Positions 24,534 to 33,441 of a DNA stretch of 49,628 nucleotides are shown one piece after another (the first letter of the stretch is position 1; each line of letters starts with the position of its first letter). The DNA lies in assembly GCA_015065105.1 (NCBI GenBank), contig SVQZ01000019.1, forward strand, positions 1 to 49,628, written 5' to 3'. Source of the stretch: Oscillospiraceae bacterium. Its GTDB lineage: Bacteria; Bacillota; Clostridia; Oscillospirales; CAG-272. A program made the position numbers and the translations under genes. The notes below the pieces were generated by a model. It did no database searches. It was not told where the DNA came from and was given only the letters and a program-made list of their open reading frames with translations.

Positions 24534-25316
24534 ATGAAAAATAATTTTGAAGTATATACCCTTTTTTCGGGATCGTCGGGCAACAGCCTTTTCGTAAAGG
24601 CAGGGGATACACGCATACTTATAGACGCAGGCAAATCGATGCGTACCGTAAGATCCGCCCTTACTTCTATAGGCGAGGATCTCTGCGGGATCGATGCGGT
24701 ACTCATAACCCATGCCCATTCAGACCACACCCGGGGTATTTCGGTAATATCAAGAAATTACTCCATGCCCATATATACCACATTACATACCGCAAGACAG
24801 CTTGTTGCAAAGGGGGATATCGAATATTCCCGCTTTTCTCTGCACAGCGAAAGAGAGGATGTCGAGATAGGAGATCTGAGGATACGTTCCTTTGTTACCC
24901 CCCATGACTGTGACGGAAGCGTCGGCTATATAATCGACTATCCCGGTGACTACCGCTTCGGTATATGCACCGATACGGGGTGTATCTCAAAGGAGATGCT
25001 TTCAGAGCTTTCCGGATGCGACGGGGTTGTGGTAGAGGCAAACTATGATGAAAGGATGCTTAAGGAAGGGCCGTACCCCTACTATCTTAAGCAGAGAATA
25101 GCGGCAAATACCGGCCATCTTTCAAACACCAATGCGGCAAAGCTCTGCTGTATGCTTGCAGACCGCGGGGTAAAGAAGATAATGCTTGCCCATCTTTCAA
25201 AGGAAAACAATCTGCCCGAGCTGGCATTGAAAAAATGCTGTACAGCCCTTTTCGACGCAGGCTTTAGCGACGTGGATATAACTGTGGCGGACAGATTTCT
25301 TCCAACGAGGTTTTAA
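24534..25316 (+). CDS. walJ: Metallo-beta-lactamase-fold hydrolase of the WalJ/YycJ family
   Basis: 260 residues. It has the metal motif THAHSDH (His60, His62, Asp64, His65), an N-terminal LFSGSSGNSLFV tract typical of the family, FVTPHDCDGSVGY, and GHLSNTNAA near the C-terminus. YycJ proteins are proposed 5'-3' nucleases with a role in DNA repair or coordination of cell division and wall metabolism. In many Firmicutes the gene lies with walKR and rlmH. Here only rlmH is adjacent, 1 nt downstream. The ATG directly follows the preceding stop, so translation is coupled. Confidence 0.92.
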   Translation: MKNNFEVYTLFSGSSGNSLFVKAGDTRILIDAGKSMRTVRSALTSIGEDLCGIDAVLITHAHSDHTRGISVISRNYSMPIYTTLHTARQLVAKGDIEYSRFSLHSEREDVEIGDLRIRSFVTPHDCDGSVGYIIDYPGDYRFGICTDTGCISKEMLSELSGCDGVVVEANYDERMLKEGPYPYYLKQRIAANTGHLSNTNAAKLCCMLADRGVKKIMLAHLSKENNLPELALKKCCTALFDAGFSDVDITVADRFLPTRF

Positions 25317-25317
25317 T

Positions 25318-25752
25318 ATGTTGAATATAAATTTGATCTGCTCGGGAACAGGTAAGGTAAAGGATTCCTATTACCGCGAAGCCTGGGCGGAATATGAAAA
25401 AAGACTCGGTGCATACTGTAAGCTTAAATGTATCGAGGTCGGAGAACGGGACAGCGATATTCTGGCGGCTCTTCCGAAGCGCTCCTATGTTATAGCCCTT
25501 GCGGTAAACGGAAAACAGCTGTCAAGCGAGGAGCTTGCAAAAAAGATAGATAGTCTTGAGGTACAGGGCAATTCGGAGATAACCTTTATTATAGGAAGCT
25601 CCGAGGGCTACGGAAAAAGTGTTGAGGAGGCGGCAGATCTCCTGCTTTCATTTTCAAAAATGACCTTCCCCCACCGTCTTATGAGGGTAATATTACTCGA
25701 GCAGCTCTACCGCGCCATGAATATAAATGCGGGCGGTAAGTACCATAAATAA
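25318..25752 (+). CDS. rlmH: 23S rRNA pseudouridine-1915 N3-methyltransferase
   Basis: 144 residues. This SPOUT methyltransferase modifies Psi1915 in helix 69 of 23S rRNA. It has the SAM-knot motif FIIGSSEGYG and the C-terminal ILLEQLYRAMNI...YHK typical of RlmH. It is about 15 residues shorter than B. subtilis RlmH (159), with the shortening in the linker after KCIEVGERDSD rather than at an end. The walJ-rlmH pairing is conserved across Firmicutes. Confidence 0.95.
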   Translation: MLNINLICSGTGKVKDSYYREAWAEYEKRLGAYCKLKCIEVGERDSDILAALPKRSYVIALAVNGKQLSSEELAKKIDSLEVQGNSEITFIIGSSEGYGKSVEEAADLLLSFSKMTFPHRLMRVILLEQLYRAMNINAGGKYHK

Positions 25753-25772
25753 AATCTGAAAAGGAGGCAGTT

Positions 25773-27548
25773 ATGAACTCAAAGAAGCGAAATTTGATAC
25801 AGTTGATAGGTTTTATAGTTTGTGTTGCAATATCGGTCACAACCGTTATCTGCAGCTCCTCTGCGGTATCCGAAAAGCCTGCCTCTGATCCCGAAAATAC
25901 CGCGGCAGACCCCCTTGATCCCTACGAAAGTGTCTATTACGAGCCTGCCGACGACGTAAATATTAACGGAAACGAGGGAAGAAGGGTCCCCTATACGAAT
26001 TATATCTATGCAGAGGAAACGGCGAAGTTTTCCACCCTTGAGGCCGAGAGTAAGAACGGATACAAGCTTACCTCAGCCGATTATGACGATACCTGTAAGA
26101 TAGTTATAGCAAAGAGCACGCAGGAGTATTCAAAGGCATATTCCGAAGCGGCCCAAAAGGTACAGAAGGTGGTGACCGAGGCGGGAGCAAAGGGAGGCTA
26201 TATCTCAAAAAAGGTTACAGAGACCGAGGACGCGCCTCTTTTCAGACCCTATTACGGCTATATCATCTATACCGCAAAGGGCAAGGTACAGCTCCTTGAT
26301 TCAAAGGGCAAGGTGCTTTTGTCCTCCTTTTCGGGCTACAGTCCCGTATATTCCCTGACGCTTTCGGGAGAGCCCCTTTTTGAAAAGGGAGGTAAATATT
26401 ACTATTATTATGATTCGTCGGTAAAGGGCGCTGTCTTTTATGACGAGATAACCGAGGATACCTTCGACGGCCTTGACCAAAAGGAGCCCGGCTCCTTCTG
26501 GCATTTCATGTACGATTCCTATATAAGCGAAAACTATCTTATGCAGGAAAAGGGGGGAGAGGCTCCCGTAACCGATATAAGCAAAACAAAGCCCGAGGGG
26601 GCGGGAATGGTTGAATATTCTGTAGATAGCTCCGCTATACGCGGTTCACAGACCACCGCCTACGAGTATAAGAAGCCGAAAAGCGGGCTTTACCCCTTTT
26701 TTACCAATATATATGCCCCCGATTTTACCATCGAAAGAACTCTTTGGGGCTATATGAACGAAAAGGGAGATACGGTGATCGAGCCTGCTTTTGGAGCGGC
26801 ATTTGAATTTTCGGATGACGGCTATGCGGTAGTGCTTGATATCCACGGTCATCTCTGTACCATAGATACCAAGGGCAGGGTGGTATATAACCCCTACGAT
26901 AACGTCCTCTATATTCCCGAAATGGGCAATAAAAAGATAAGAGATATATACACACTTCCCGATACCTTCGGTGTGGAGAATACCGGAATGTTTACCCTTG
27001 ACCACGGATATACCATGATGCGCAGACAGCTTGTGGATACCGAGGGCGGATATATGATAAAAAGGGAGACCAAGGTGCTTGTCAATGCAGAGGGTAAATA
27101 TCTGAACTATCCCTCCGATTATAACCTTATCGCCTACAGCGACGGAATGCTCCTTCTTGAAAAGGAGGGTATTTACGGCTATATGAATTATTTGGGAGAA
27201 TGGGTGATAGAGCCTATATACAGATATGCAGAGCCTTTTTCCGAGGGTCTTGCGGTGGTAGGATACCGTCCCGATAAATTAGGTATGATAGATACAAAGG
27301 GAAACACCGTTCTTCCCCTTATGTACACGAAGCTTTTTGCCTCGTCGGGGGGAGTTATAACAGCCTTTGAGGCGGAAAACGGCTGGACCCTGTTCAATAA
27401 GGTCAGCACCGCGGCACAGGACACCGACTTTTCAAGTCCCGTGCTTGAAATGAAGCACCGCGCCATAGCTCTTGCGAAAAAGAATTTCGCGGTAAGGCAA
27501 GAGGAAAAGAAAAAACAGGAAGAAGCAAACGAGACAGTAACAGAGTAA
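25773..27548 (+). CDS. Exported or membrane-anchored WG-repeat protein
   Basis: 591 residues. The N-terminus (basic, then LIQLIGFIVCVAISVTTVIC) is a signal or anchor segment. There are two clear WG repeats, LWGYMNEKGDTVIEPAFG... and YGYMNYLGEWVIEPIYRYAE..., with weaker ones such as KLGMIDTKGNTVLPLMY between about residues 320 and 530. WG repeats form beta-structures of unclear function, often on the cell surface. The C-terminal 30 residues are strongly charged. GGAGG is the binding site. It sits between rlmH and mnmG with 20- and 11-nt gaps, so it is part of the housekeeping transcript although it is not a usual neighbour. Confidence 0.82.
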   Translation: MNSKKRNLIQLIGFIVCVAISVTTVICSSSAVSEKPASDPENTAADPLDPYESVYYEPADDVNINGNEGRRVPYTNYIYAEETAKFSTLEAESKNGYKLTSADYDDTCKIVIAKSTQEYSKAYSEAAQKVQKVVTEAGAKGGYISKKVTETEDAPLFRPYYGYIIYTAKGKVQLLDSKGKVLLSSFSGYSPVYSLTLSGEPLFEKGGKYYYYYDSSVKGAVFYDEITEDTFDGLDQKEPGSFWHFMYDSYISENYLMQEKGGEAPVTDISKTKPEGAGMVEYSVDSSAIRGSQTTAYEYKKPKSGLYPFFTNIYAPDFTIERTLWGYMNEKGDTVIEPAFGAAFEFSDDGYAVVLDIHGHLCTIDTKGRVVYNPYDNVLYIPEMGNKKIRDIYTLPDTFGVENTGMFTLDHGYTMMRRQLVDTEGGYMIKRETKVLVNAEGKYLNYPSDYNLIAYSDGMLLLEKEGIYGYMNYLGEWVIEPIYRYAEPFSEGLAVVGYRPDKLGMIDTKGNTVLPLMYTKLFASSGGVITAFEAENGWTLFNKVSTAAQDTDFSSPVLEMKHRAIALAKKNFAVRQEEKKKQEEANETVTE

Positions 27549-27559
27549 GGAGATAAAAA

Positions 27560-29437
27560 ATGAGTTATTTTCGAGGGGAAGCCGATATAGCGGTCATAGG
27601 AGCAGGACACGCAGGTATTGAAGCGGGTCTTGCCGGTGCGCGTCTCGGACTCAACACCCTTGTTTTTACCATAAATTTAGATGCGGTGGGCAACCTTCCC
27701 TGCAACCCCTCTATAGGAGGTACGGGTAAGGGTCAGCTCGTCCATGAAATAGATGCCATGGGCGGAGAAATGGGAAGAGCGGCTGACAAGGTTACTCTTC
27801 AGTCAAGAATACTCAACCGAGGCAAGGGCCCCGCAGTTCACTCCTCACGTATTCAGGCAGACCGCAGAAAATATCAGGATCTTATGAAAAAGACCCTTGA
27901 AAACGAAAAGAACCTTTCGCTTATTCAGGCAGAGGTAGTACGTGTCGGTATAGAGGACAACAGAGTTTGCGAGGTAGAAACAGCTTTCGGTGCAGTATGG
28001 AGGGTAAAGGCCTGCATCATCTGCTCGGGAACCTATCTTAACGGCAGAGTTATAACAGGAGATACCTCCTATAATTCCGGTCCCGACGGTATGCTTGCCG
28101 CAACGCATCTCACCTCCTCCCTTGAAAAAGCGGGAGTTCGCTTTATGCGCTTCAAAACGGGAACACCCGCAAGAGTACATAAGGACAGTATTGATTTTAC
28201 AAATCTTGAGGTACAGAACGGCGACGAGGATATCCGTCCCTATTCCAAGGATACGGACAGGCAGGAATTTGCAAAGACCGCGCAGATACCCTGCCACGTT
28301 GTATATACCAATTCAAGGACTCACGAGATAATCCGTTCAAATCTTGACAAAAGCCCCCTTTATTCGGGCAAGATAAAGGGAACGGGTCCCCGTTACTGCC
28401 CCTCCATAGAGGATAAGGTGGTGCGCTTTGCGGACAAGGAGCGCCATCAGCTCTTTATCGAGCCCATGGGTAAGGATACAAAGGAAATGTATATTCAGGG
28501 CTTTTCCTCCTCAATGCCCGAGGAGGTACAGATGCAGATGCTCCATTCTCTCGAGGGCTTTGAAAATGCACAGGTTATGCGTACTGCATATGCCATAGAA
28601 TACGACTGTATCGATCCCACACAGCTTTACCCCACCCTTGAATTCAAGGATATTTCGGGACTTTACGGTGCGGGTCAGTTCAACGGCTCCTCGGGCTACG
28701 AGGAAGCGGCGGCACAGGGCCTTGTGGCAGGTATAAACGCCGCTCTTAAGATCAAGGGCGAGCCCGAGCTTATACTTCCCAGAAGCAGCTCCTATATAGG
28801 AACGCTTATAGACGATCTTGTTACAAAGGGTACGAACGAGCCCTACAGAATGATGACAAGCCGTTCCGAATACAGACTTTTGCTCCGCCAGGATAACGCG
28901 GATAAGAGAATGTGCGAATACGGATACCGCACAGGACTTTTACCCAAGGAAAGATATGACCGCGTACAGAAAAAGTATGAGGAGATAGAAAAGGAAAAGA
29001 GCAGAATGGAATCCACCGTTATCTCTCCCTTGGCGGCAAATCCCCTGCTCGAAAGATATGAAACGACACCTGTAAGATCGGGAGTTAAATTAGCGGAGCT
29101 GCTCCGCCGTCCCCAGCTCGATTACCGGGCGCTTCGCGAGCTGGATATAAACCGTCCCGAGCTTGACGAAGAGGTAATAGAGACCGCGGCGATAGAGATT
29201 AAATATGACGGTTATATCAAGCGTCAGCTTTCAGAGGCGAAAAAACAGGAGAGCCTTGAAGCAAAGCTTCTCCCCGAGGATATCGACTATAACGAGATCA
29301 AGGGTCTGAGGCTTGAGGCAAGACAGAAGCTTAATGCGGTAAGACCGAAGAACATCGGTCAGGCACAGGGTATATCCGGAGTAAGCCCAGCAGATATATC
29401 GGTGCTTATCATTACCCTTTGGGGAGGAAACAAATAA
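27560..29437 (+). CDS. mnmG: tRNA uridine-5-carboxymethylaminomethyl modification enzyme MnmG (GidA)
   Basis: 625 residues, full length. With MnmE it installs the cmnm5 group on wobble U34 of several tRNAs. The FAD site is VIGAGHAGIEAGLAGARLG at the N-terminus. The NPSIGGTGKGQLVHEIDA block, the Cys-bearing segment near YCPSIEDK, and the MTSRSEYRLLLRQDNAD region are hallmark sequences. The stop codon overlaps the rsmG ATG (TAATG). mnmE is not in the window. Confidence 0.98.
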   Translation: MSYFRGEADIAVIGAGHAGIEAGLAGARLGLNTLVFTINLDAVGNLPCNPSIGGTGKGQLVHEIDAMGGEMGRAADKVTLQSRILNRGKGPAVHSSRIQADRRKYQDLMKKTLENEKNLSLIQAEVVRVGIEDNRVCEVETAFGAVWRVKACIICSGTYLNGRVITGDTSYNSGPDGMLAATHLTSSLEKAGVRFMRFKTGTPARVHKDSIDFTNLEVQNGDEDIRPYSKDTDRQEFAKTAQIPCHVVYTNSRTHEIIRSNLDKSPLYSGKIKGTGPRYCPSIEDKVVRFADKERHQLFIEPMGKDTKEMYIQGFSSSMPEEVQMQMLHSLEGFENAQVMRTAYAIEYDCIDPTQLYPTLEFKDISGLYGAGQFNGSSGYEEAAAQGLVAGINAALKIKGEPELILPRSSSYIGTLIDDLVTKGTNEPYRMMTSRSEYRLLLRQDNADKRMCEYGYRTGLLPKERYDRVQKKYEEIEKEKSRMESTVISPLAANPLLERYETTPVRSGVKLAELLRRPQLDYRALRELDINRPELDEEVIETAAIEIKYDGYIKRQLSEAKKQESLEAKLLPEDIDYNEIKGLRLEARQKLNAVRPKNIGQAQGISGVSPADISVLIITLWGGNK

Positions 29438-30159
29438 TGGATTTCCGCGAAAAGTATTTTGAGATAATGGATAAGAATTTTCCCGATAAGAGATATTCGA
29501 CCGATACTCTTGCCGAAAGATTCGGTATCCTTTACAAGGAGCTCGTTGCCTTCAATGAAAAGGTAAATCTTACCGCAGTTACCGATATCGAAGGAGCAAT
29601 AGCAAAGCATTTTGCCGATTCACTGCTAATAGAGGAATATATTCCTCAAAATGCAAAGATCATAGATGTCGGATGCGGAGGGGGATTTCCCACCCTGCCC
29701 CTTGCAATAGTAAGGCAGGATTTAGAGATAACCGCCCTTGATTCCACAGAGAAAAAATTAAAGTTTGTTTCGCAAATGGCAAATATGCTTTCCCTTAAGG
29801 TAACAACTCTGCCTGCAAGAGCCGAGGAAACGGGAAGAAAAACGGAATACCGCGAGAGCTTTGACGTATGTGTTGCAAGAGCGGTGGCAAGGCTCAACGT
29901 ATTGTCCGAGCTTTGTATCCCGTTGGTAAAAAAGGGAGGACTCTTCATCTCCTGTAAGGCGGCTATCGGCGCTGAGGAATATGACGAGGCAAAGGCGGGC
30001 ACCGAGGTGCTGGGAGCAAAAACCAAGAATATCGCCGAACAGGTGCTTTATACGGCACAAGAGGAGCAGAAACGGAGCATTTTCATTTTTGAAAAGATTT
30101 CGGCAACCCCCGAAAAATATCCCCGTCAGTATGCAAAAATAACTAAAAAGCCTCTATAA
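29437..30159 (+). CDS. rsmG: 16S rRNA (guanine-527 N7) methyltransferase RsmG (GidB)
   Basis: 240 residues from the ATG at 29437 (GGGGAGG upstream); an earlier in-frame start inside mnmG is less likely. The SAM motif I reads IDVGCGGGFPTLPLAI. The N-terminal FNEKVNLTAVTD and the VARAVARLNVL segment are typical. It methylates G527 of 16S rRNA, where loss gives low-level streptomycin resistance in other bacteria. The start overlaps the mnmG stop by 1 nt, the classical gidA-gidB arrangement, and it is probably the last gene of the run begun at metA. Confidence 0.97.
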   Translation: MDFREKYFEIMDKNFPDKRYSTDTLAERFGILYKELVAFNEKVNLTAVTDIEGAIAKHFADSLLIEEYIPQNAKIIDVGCGGGFPTLPLAIVRQDLEITALDSTEKKLKFVSQMANMLSLKVTTLPARAEETGRKTEYRESFDVCVARAVARLNVLSELCIPLVKKGGLFISCKAAIGAEEYDEAKAGTEVLGAKTKNIAEQVLYTAQEEQKRSIFIFEKISATPEKYPRQYAKITKKPL

Positions 30160-30160
30160 A

Positions 30161-30189
30161 TTGACATAAAATACAAAGTGTGGTATTAT
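30161..30189 (+). promoter_or_regulatory. Sigma-A promoter of the DUF1934-holA operon
   Basis: A perfect TTGACA (30161-30166), a 17-bp spacer and TATTAT (30184-30189). The -35 begins 2 nt after the rsmG stop. Confidence 0.82.
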
Positions 30190-30223
30190 ATAATTAATAT
30201 ATGCTTCGGTAAGAGGAATAAAA

Positions 30224-30721
30224 ATGACCGAGAAAAGAGTAAGAGTTAAGATATATTCAAGAATAACCGATATTTCCGCCATTCACGCAACCGAAAAAAT
30301 ATTGGGCGAGGAGGCGGCTATAGACGCGGCAGAGGACGATATCATAGAGTATTCCACCGACGGGGTTATAACCGAGCGGGGAGATACCGTTGAGCTTTCC
30401 TATGAGGAGAGTGTTGACATGGGAATGGAGAATACCCGTACCGCCCTTGTCTTTAAAAAGCAGGAGCCCAACACCCTTACCATGGCGCGTACAGGAGAGA
30501 ATTCGGCGGGACTTATCTTCAGCGATACCGAAAAGAGGCAGCCCTGCTCCTATAACGTTGGGGGATATGCCTTTAATTTCTGTATCTATACGAGAAGGAT
30601 AGAGAATAAGATAACCCTTGAGGGCGGAACTCTGAATCTGGATTACGTCATCGAGGTACAGGGAGTAAAGACCCAGCGCAACCGTTTTGAAATAAAGGTT
30701 GACGAAATGCGCGTATATTAA
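30224..30721 (+). CDS. DUF1934 (YwiB-like) beta-barrel protein
   Basis: 165 residues. The pattern matches DUF1934: VRVKIYSRI at the N-terminus, DDIIEYSTDGVITERGDTV, LSYEES, a TALVFKK strand, and a C-terminal LNLDYVIEVQG strand. Members are small lipocalin-like barrels of unknown function found next to argS or replication and RNA genes in Firmicutes. AAGAGG lies upstream of the ATG. It is the first gene of an operon with holA, a TOPRIM protein and a GtrA-like protein; the holA ATG starts 1 nt after its stop. Confidence 0.85.
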   Translation: MTEKRVRVKIYSRITDISAIHATEKILGEEAAIDAAEDDIIEYSTDGVITERGDTVELSYEESVDMGMENTRTALVFKKQEPNTLTMARTGENSAGLIFSDTEKRQPCSYNVGGYAFNFCIYTRRIENKITLEGGTLNLDYVIEVQGVKTQRNRFEIKVDEMRVY

Positions 30722-30722
30722 T

Positions 30723-31769
30723 ATGGAAATTTTAGATTCTGTAAAGTTCAGAGCGGCGGTAAAGCAGGGGCTTTCGGGCGGTTACCTTTTCTTTGGCGAG
30801 GAGGAATACCTGAAGCACTCCTGCCTCGACCTTGTCCGCAAGGCGGTGCTTGGCGATAATACAGGCGATTCCTTCAATCATATAAGGCTTGACGGGGAAA
30901 GCTTTTCATCCGATGCTCTTGAAAATGCAATAATATCTCTGCCGGTATTCAGCGATAACAAGCTGGTGGAGATACACAGTATAGATCTCAATTCCATGAA
31001 GGAAAAGGAGATAGAGGAGCTTTGCTCCACCCTTTCGATGCTTGAGGATAACCCCGAAACGGTACTGATATTTTATTGCGCTCCCTTCGAGTTTGATGCG
31101 GGAGACCCCCGCCGTCCCTCGAAGCTCTTAAGCGCTCTGTCAAGGGTGGTCGTTGCGGTGGGATTTGAAAAGCAGACAAGGGAAAAGCTTGCAAAATGGG
31201 TAATCGCCCATTTCAACCACAACAAGGTTGCCTGCTCAAAGGAAATGAGTATGCTTCTTCTCGATACCTGCGGACATGATATGTACGCTCTTGCGGGTGA
31301 GACCGAAAAGCTTTGTGCATACGTCCTGCAGTCGGGCAGAAATGAGGTCGGAGCAGCCGATATAGAGCTTCTTGCAACAAAGAACAAGGAGATAGGCGAA
31401 TTCGATTTCAGCAATGCAATACTCGGCCGTAACATTGAAAGGTCATTTTATATTCTTTCAAAATATGAAATGGAGGATAAAAGCGGCAAAGAGGTCAATC
31501 TGATATTAGGCAGTATGATCCGCATATTTACCTCCCTTTATAAAATATCCCTTCTGTCACAGAAGGGAATGAGGGATGACGAGATAGCAAAGGAGCTGAA
31601 AATGAATCCTTATCAATGCTCGCTTTACAGAAAGAATCTCGGCAGACGTACTCCCGCCGAGCTTGAAAGAATACTTCTTCTCTGCCGTGAGGCTGATGCA
31701 CAGCTCAAATCGGGTACAAAAAACGGTTACGAGGTGCTTTCAAGGCTTATTATAGGTGCGGCGAGATGA
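30723..31769 (+). CDS. holA: DNA polymerase III delta subunit
   Basis: 348 residues from the ATG at 30723, which fits the family's short N-terminus; a TTG at 30699 in the same frame is the alternative. Delta opens the beta sliding clamp within the clamp loader. Seen are GGYLFFGEEEYLKH near the N-terminus, the region around VLIFYCAPFEFD, a Lys- and Leu-rich central helix, and a C-terminal helical domain (NPYQCSLYRKNLGRRTPAELE). The overlap with the next gene is ATGA. Confidence 0.93.
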   Translation: MEILDSVKFRAAVKQGLSGGYLFFGEEEYLKHSCLDLVRKAVLGDNTGDSFNHIRLDGESFSSDALENAIISLPVFSDNKLVEIHSIDLNSMKEKEIEELCSTLSMLEDNPETVLIFYCAPFEFDAGDPRRPSKLLSALSRVVVAVGFEKQTREKLAKWVIAHFNHNKVACSKEMSMLLLDTCGHDMYALAGETEKLCAYVLQSGRNEVGAADIELLATKNKEIGEFDFSNAILGRNIERSFYILSKYEMEDKSGKEVNLILGSMIRIFTSLYKISLLSQKGMRDDEIAKELKMNPYQCSLYRKNLGRRTPAELERILLLCREADAQLKSGTKNGYEVLSRLIIGAAR

Positions 31770-32344
31770 CAGAAAAGCTTATTATAAACAAGCCTGTAAT
31801 AGTCGAAGGAAAATATGATAAGATAAAGCTTGACTCTATATGCGAGGCTCATATAATTACAACCAAGGGCTTCGGGGTGTTCAAGAGTGAGGACACGAAG
31901 GAGCTCCTTAAAAGGGTTGCCGAAAGGACAGAGATAATCGTTCTTTGCGACAGCGACGGAGCAGGCAGGGTCATAAGAAACTATTTAAAGTCCTTTTTAC
32001 CCCCCAATAGGCTTATACATCTCTATATTCCCGATATTGAAGGCAAGGAAAAAAGAAAAGCCGCCCCCTCCAAGGCAGGGACTCTCGGAGTGGAGGGCAT
32101 TGAGGCTGATATATTGAGAGAGCTTCTGCGTCCTTACGCGGAGAATGCTCCGACCCCCAAAAGAGCGGGGATAACCAGGCTCGATCTTTATAAGGACGGA
32201 CTTTTGGGCGGCGGTAACAGTGCGGGCAAACGGCTTGAGCTTCAGAAAAGGCTCAATTTGCCGAAGGAGCTTTCAAGCACGGCACTGCTTGACGTTTTGA
32301 ATATACTATGCAGCTATGACGAATATAAGGAGTTAGTAAAATGA
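31766..32344 (+). CDS. TOPRIM-domain protein related to RNase M5
   Basis: 192 residues. The N-terminal TOPRIM fold has VIVEGKYDKIKLD (catalytic Glu) and IVLCDSDGAGRVI (DxD). This is the arrangement in RNase M5, which matures 5S rRNA in Firmicutes, and in the related clostridial DUF4093 family. After ~110 residues an EGIEADILRELL segment and a GNSAGKRLELQKRLNLP tail follow, as in M5-like proteins. True M5 activity is plausible but not certain. ATGA overlaps at both ends tie it to holA and the gtrA-like gene. Confidence 0.82.
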   Translation: MTEKLIINKPVIVEGKYDKIKLDSICEAHIITTKGFGVFKSEDTKELLKRVAERTEIIVLCDSDGAGRVIRNYLKSFLPPNRLIHLYIPDIEGKEKRKAAPSKAGTLGVEGIEADILRELLRPYAENAPTPKRAGITRLDLYKDGLLGGGNSAGKRLELQKRLNLPKELSSTALLDVLNILCSYDEYKELVK

Positions 32345-32889
32345 AAAAGATAAAAAGAGAATCGGTAGGAGAGTTTATACGATATCTTATAATCGGTTTT
32401 TCAAATACGGCAATCAACTGGGTGGTATTTACCCTGTTAAATGAATTTACCCCTTTGGGAGATTTTAAAACGGGTGCGACCATATCCTCAGCCGTTGCGT
32501 GGATAATATCTACTATATTCTTTGCGTTCTGGGCATATAAGCTTTTTGTTTTTAAGAGTAAAAGTATGCTTCCCGGAATACTCTGGATGGAATTTGTGGC
32601 ATTTACGTCGGCGCGTCTTCTTACCTTTGGTGTTGAACAGCTCATTATCTTTATCGGCTGTACTCTCATGGGCTTTGATAACGATATAAACATTCTTCTT
32701 TCAAGGATCGTAAACTCAGAGACAAAGGTATTCGTTGATTTCACTCTCGGTGAAAGATATTTCGTTAAGCTTGCCGCTACAGGCGTTATCACGATATTGA
32801 ACTATATTTTCAGCAAGCTTGTTATCTTCAAGAAGGGACAAAGGCTTTCAAGCTCTGAGGATCACAGGGACGAGGGCGAAAAGGCTTAA
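32341..32889 (+). CDS. GtrA-like membrane protein
   Basis: 182 residues with four hydrophobic segments: YLIIGFSNTAINWVVFTL; SSAVAWIISTIFFAFWAYKL; a stretch around FVAFTSARLLTFGVEQLII; and FVKLAATGVITILNYIFSK. The GFSNTAINW and FAFWAYKLFVF motifs are typical of GtrA/DPMS-associated proteins that help flip or transport lipid-linked sugars for wall-polymer glycosylation. The basic tail (SSEDHRDEGEKA) is cytosolic. Its C-terminus overlaps a convergent lipoprotein gene by 4 nt, with no terminator visible between them. Confidence 0.9.
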   Translation: MKKIKRESVGEFIRYLIIGFSNTAINWVVFTLLNEFTPLGDFKTGATISSAVAWIISTIFFAFWAYKLFVFKSKSMLPGILWMEFVAFTSARLLTFGVEQLIIFIGCTLMGFDNDINILLSRIVNSETKVFVDFTLGERYFVKLAATGVITILNYIFSKLVIFKKGQRLSSSEDHRDEGEKA

Positions 32890-33395
32890 ACCGTCTTTTC
32901 AATAATTTCAGTTATTCGGGAGATATCCTCTCCCGCAACCAAAAATACAAAATCCCCCTTTGAAAAAACCTCGCATTCCTTTGGCTTTTCACAAAGAAAA
33001 TCACAGGAATAGGGGTTTATTTCGGGTTTTTGGAGAATATTTTTTCTTCGGCTGAGCATACGCGAAAGAGTGTCTTTTTCAGAACGGTATTTCGCTTTCA
33101 TTATATGAAGCTCGGTAGGACTTTTCTCCTTTGATATATATATTGCGTAGCTTTCGATCACCGAAAGCTCCTCGGGGGGCTTTTCTTCGTCATAAAATAA
33201 AGAGCCCAGCTCCTCGGGTGAAATATACCCCGTATCCTTTAGCTCACTTCCGCTTATGTATATATAACCGTCAGGCAGTACAAGTCCGTTTGTATATAGT
33301 CTTTGAAGTATATCATATGCCGAATCGGGAGAGGATACGCAGGAAGTAAAAAGAATGCAGAGGACAAATATCATTATATAAGCCTTTGTTTTCAT
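32886..33395 (-). CDS. DUF4358-like lipoprotein
   Basis: 169 residues from the ATG at 33395, which has GAGGTGGAG a good distance upstream; a GTG nine nt earlier is inside that ribosome site and is rejected. The lipoprotein signal MKTKAYIMIFVLCILFTSC has a lipobox Cys near residue 19. The mature part alternates short strands and a charged helix (ELHIMKAKYRSEKDTLSRML), and resembles DUF4358 lipoproteins of Clostridia whose function is unknown. The assignment is by pattern only. It is convergent with gtrA-like and divergent from the ASKHA gene 46 nt away. Confidence 0.75.
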   Translation of the reverse strand: MKTKAYIMIFVLCILFTSCVSSPDSAYDILQRLYTNGLVLPDGYIYISGSELKDTGYISPEELGSLFYDEEKPPEELSVIESYAIYISKEKSPTELHIMKAKYRSEKDTLSRMLSRRKNILQKPEINPYSCDFLCEKPKECEVFSKGDFVFLVAGEDISRITEIIEKTV

Positions 33396-33441
33396 AAGCT
33401 CCACCTCGGAAAATCATCTATTTAAATATATGAGGAAAAAA

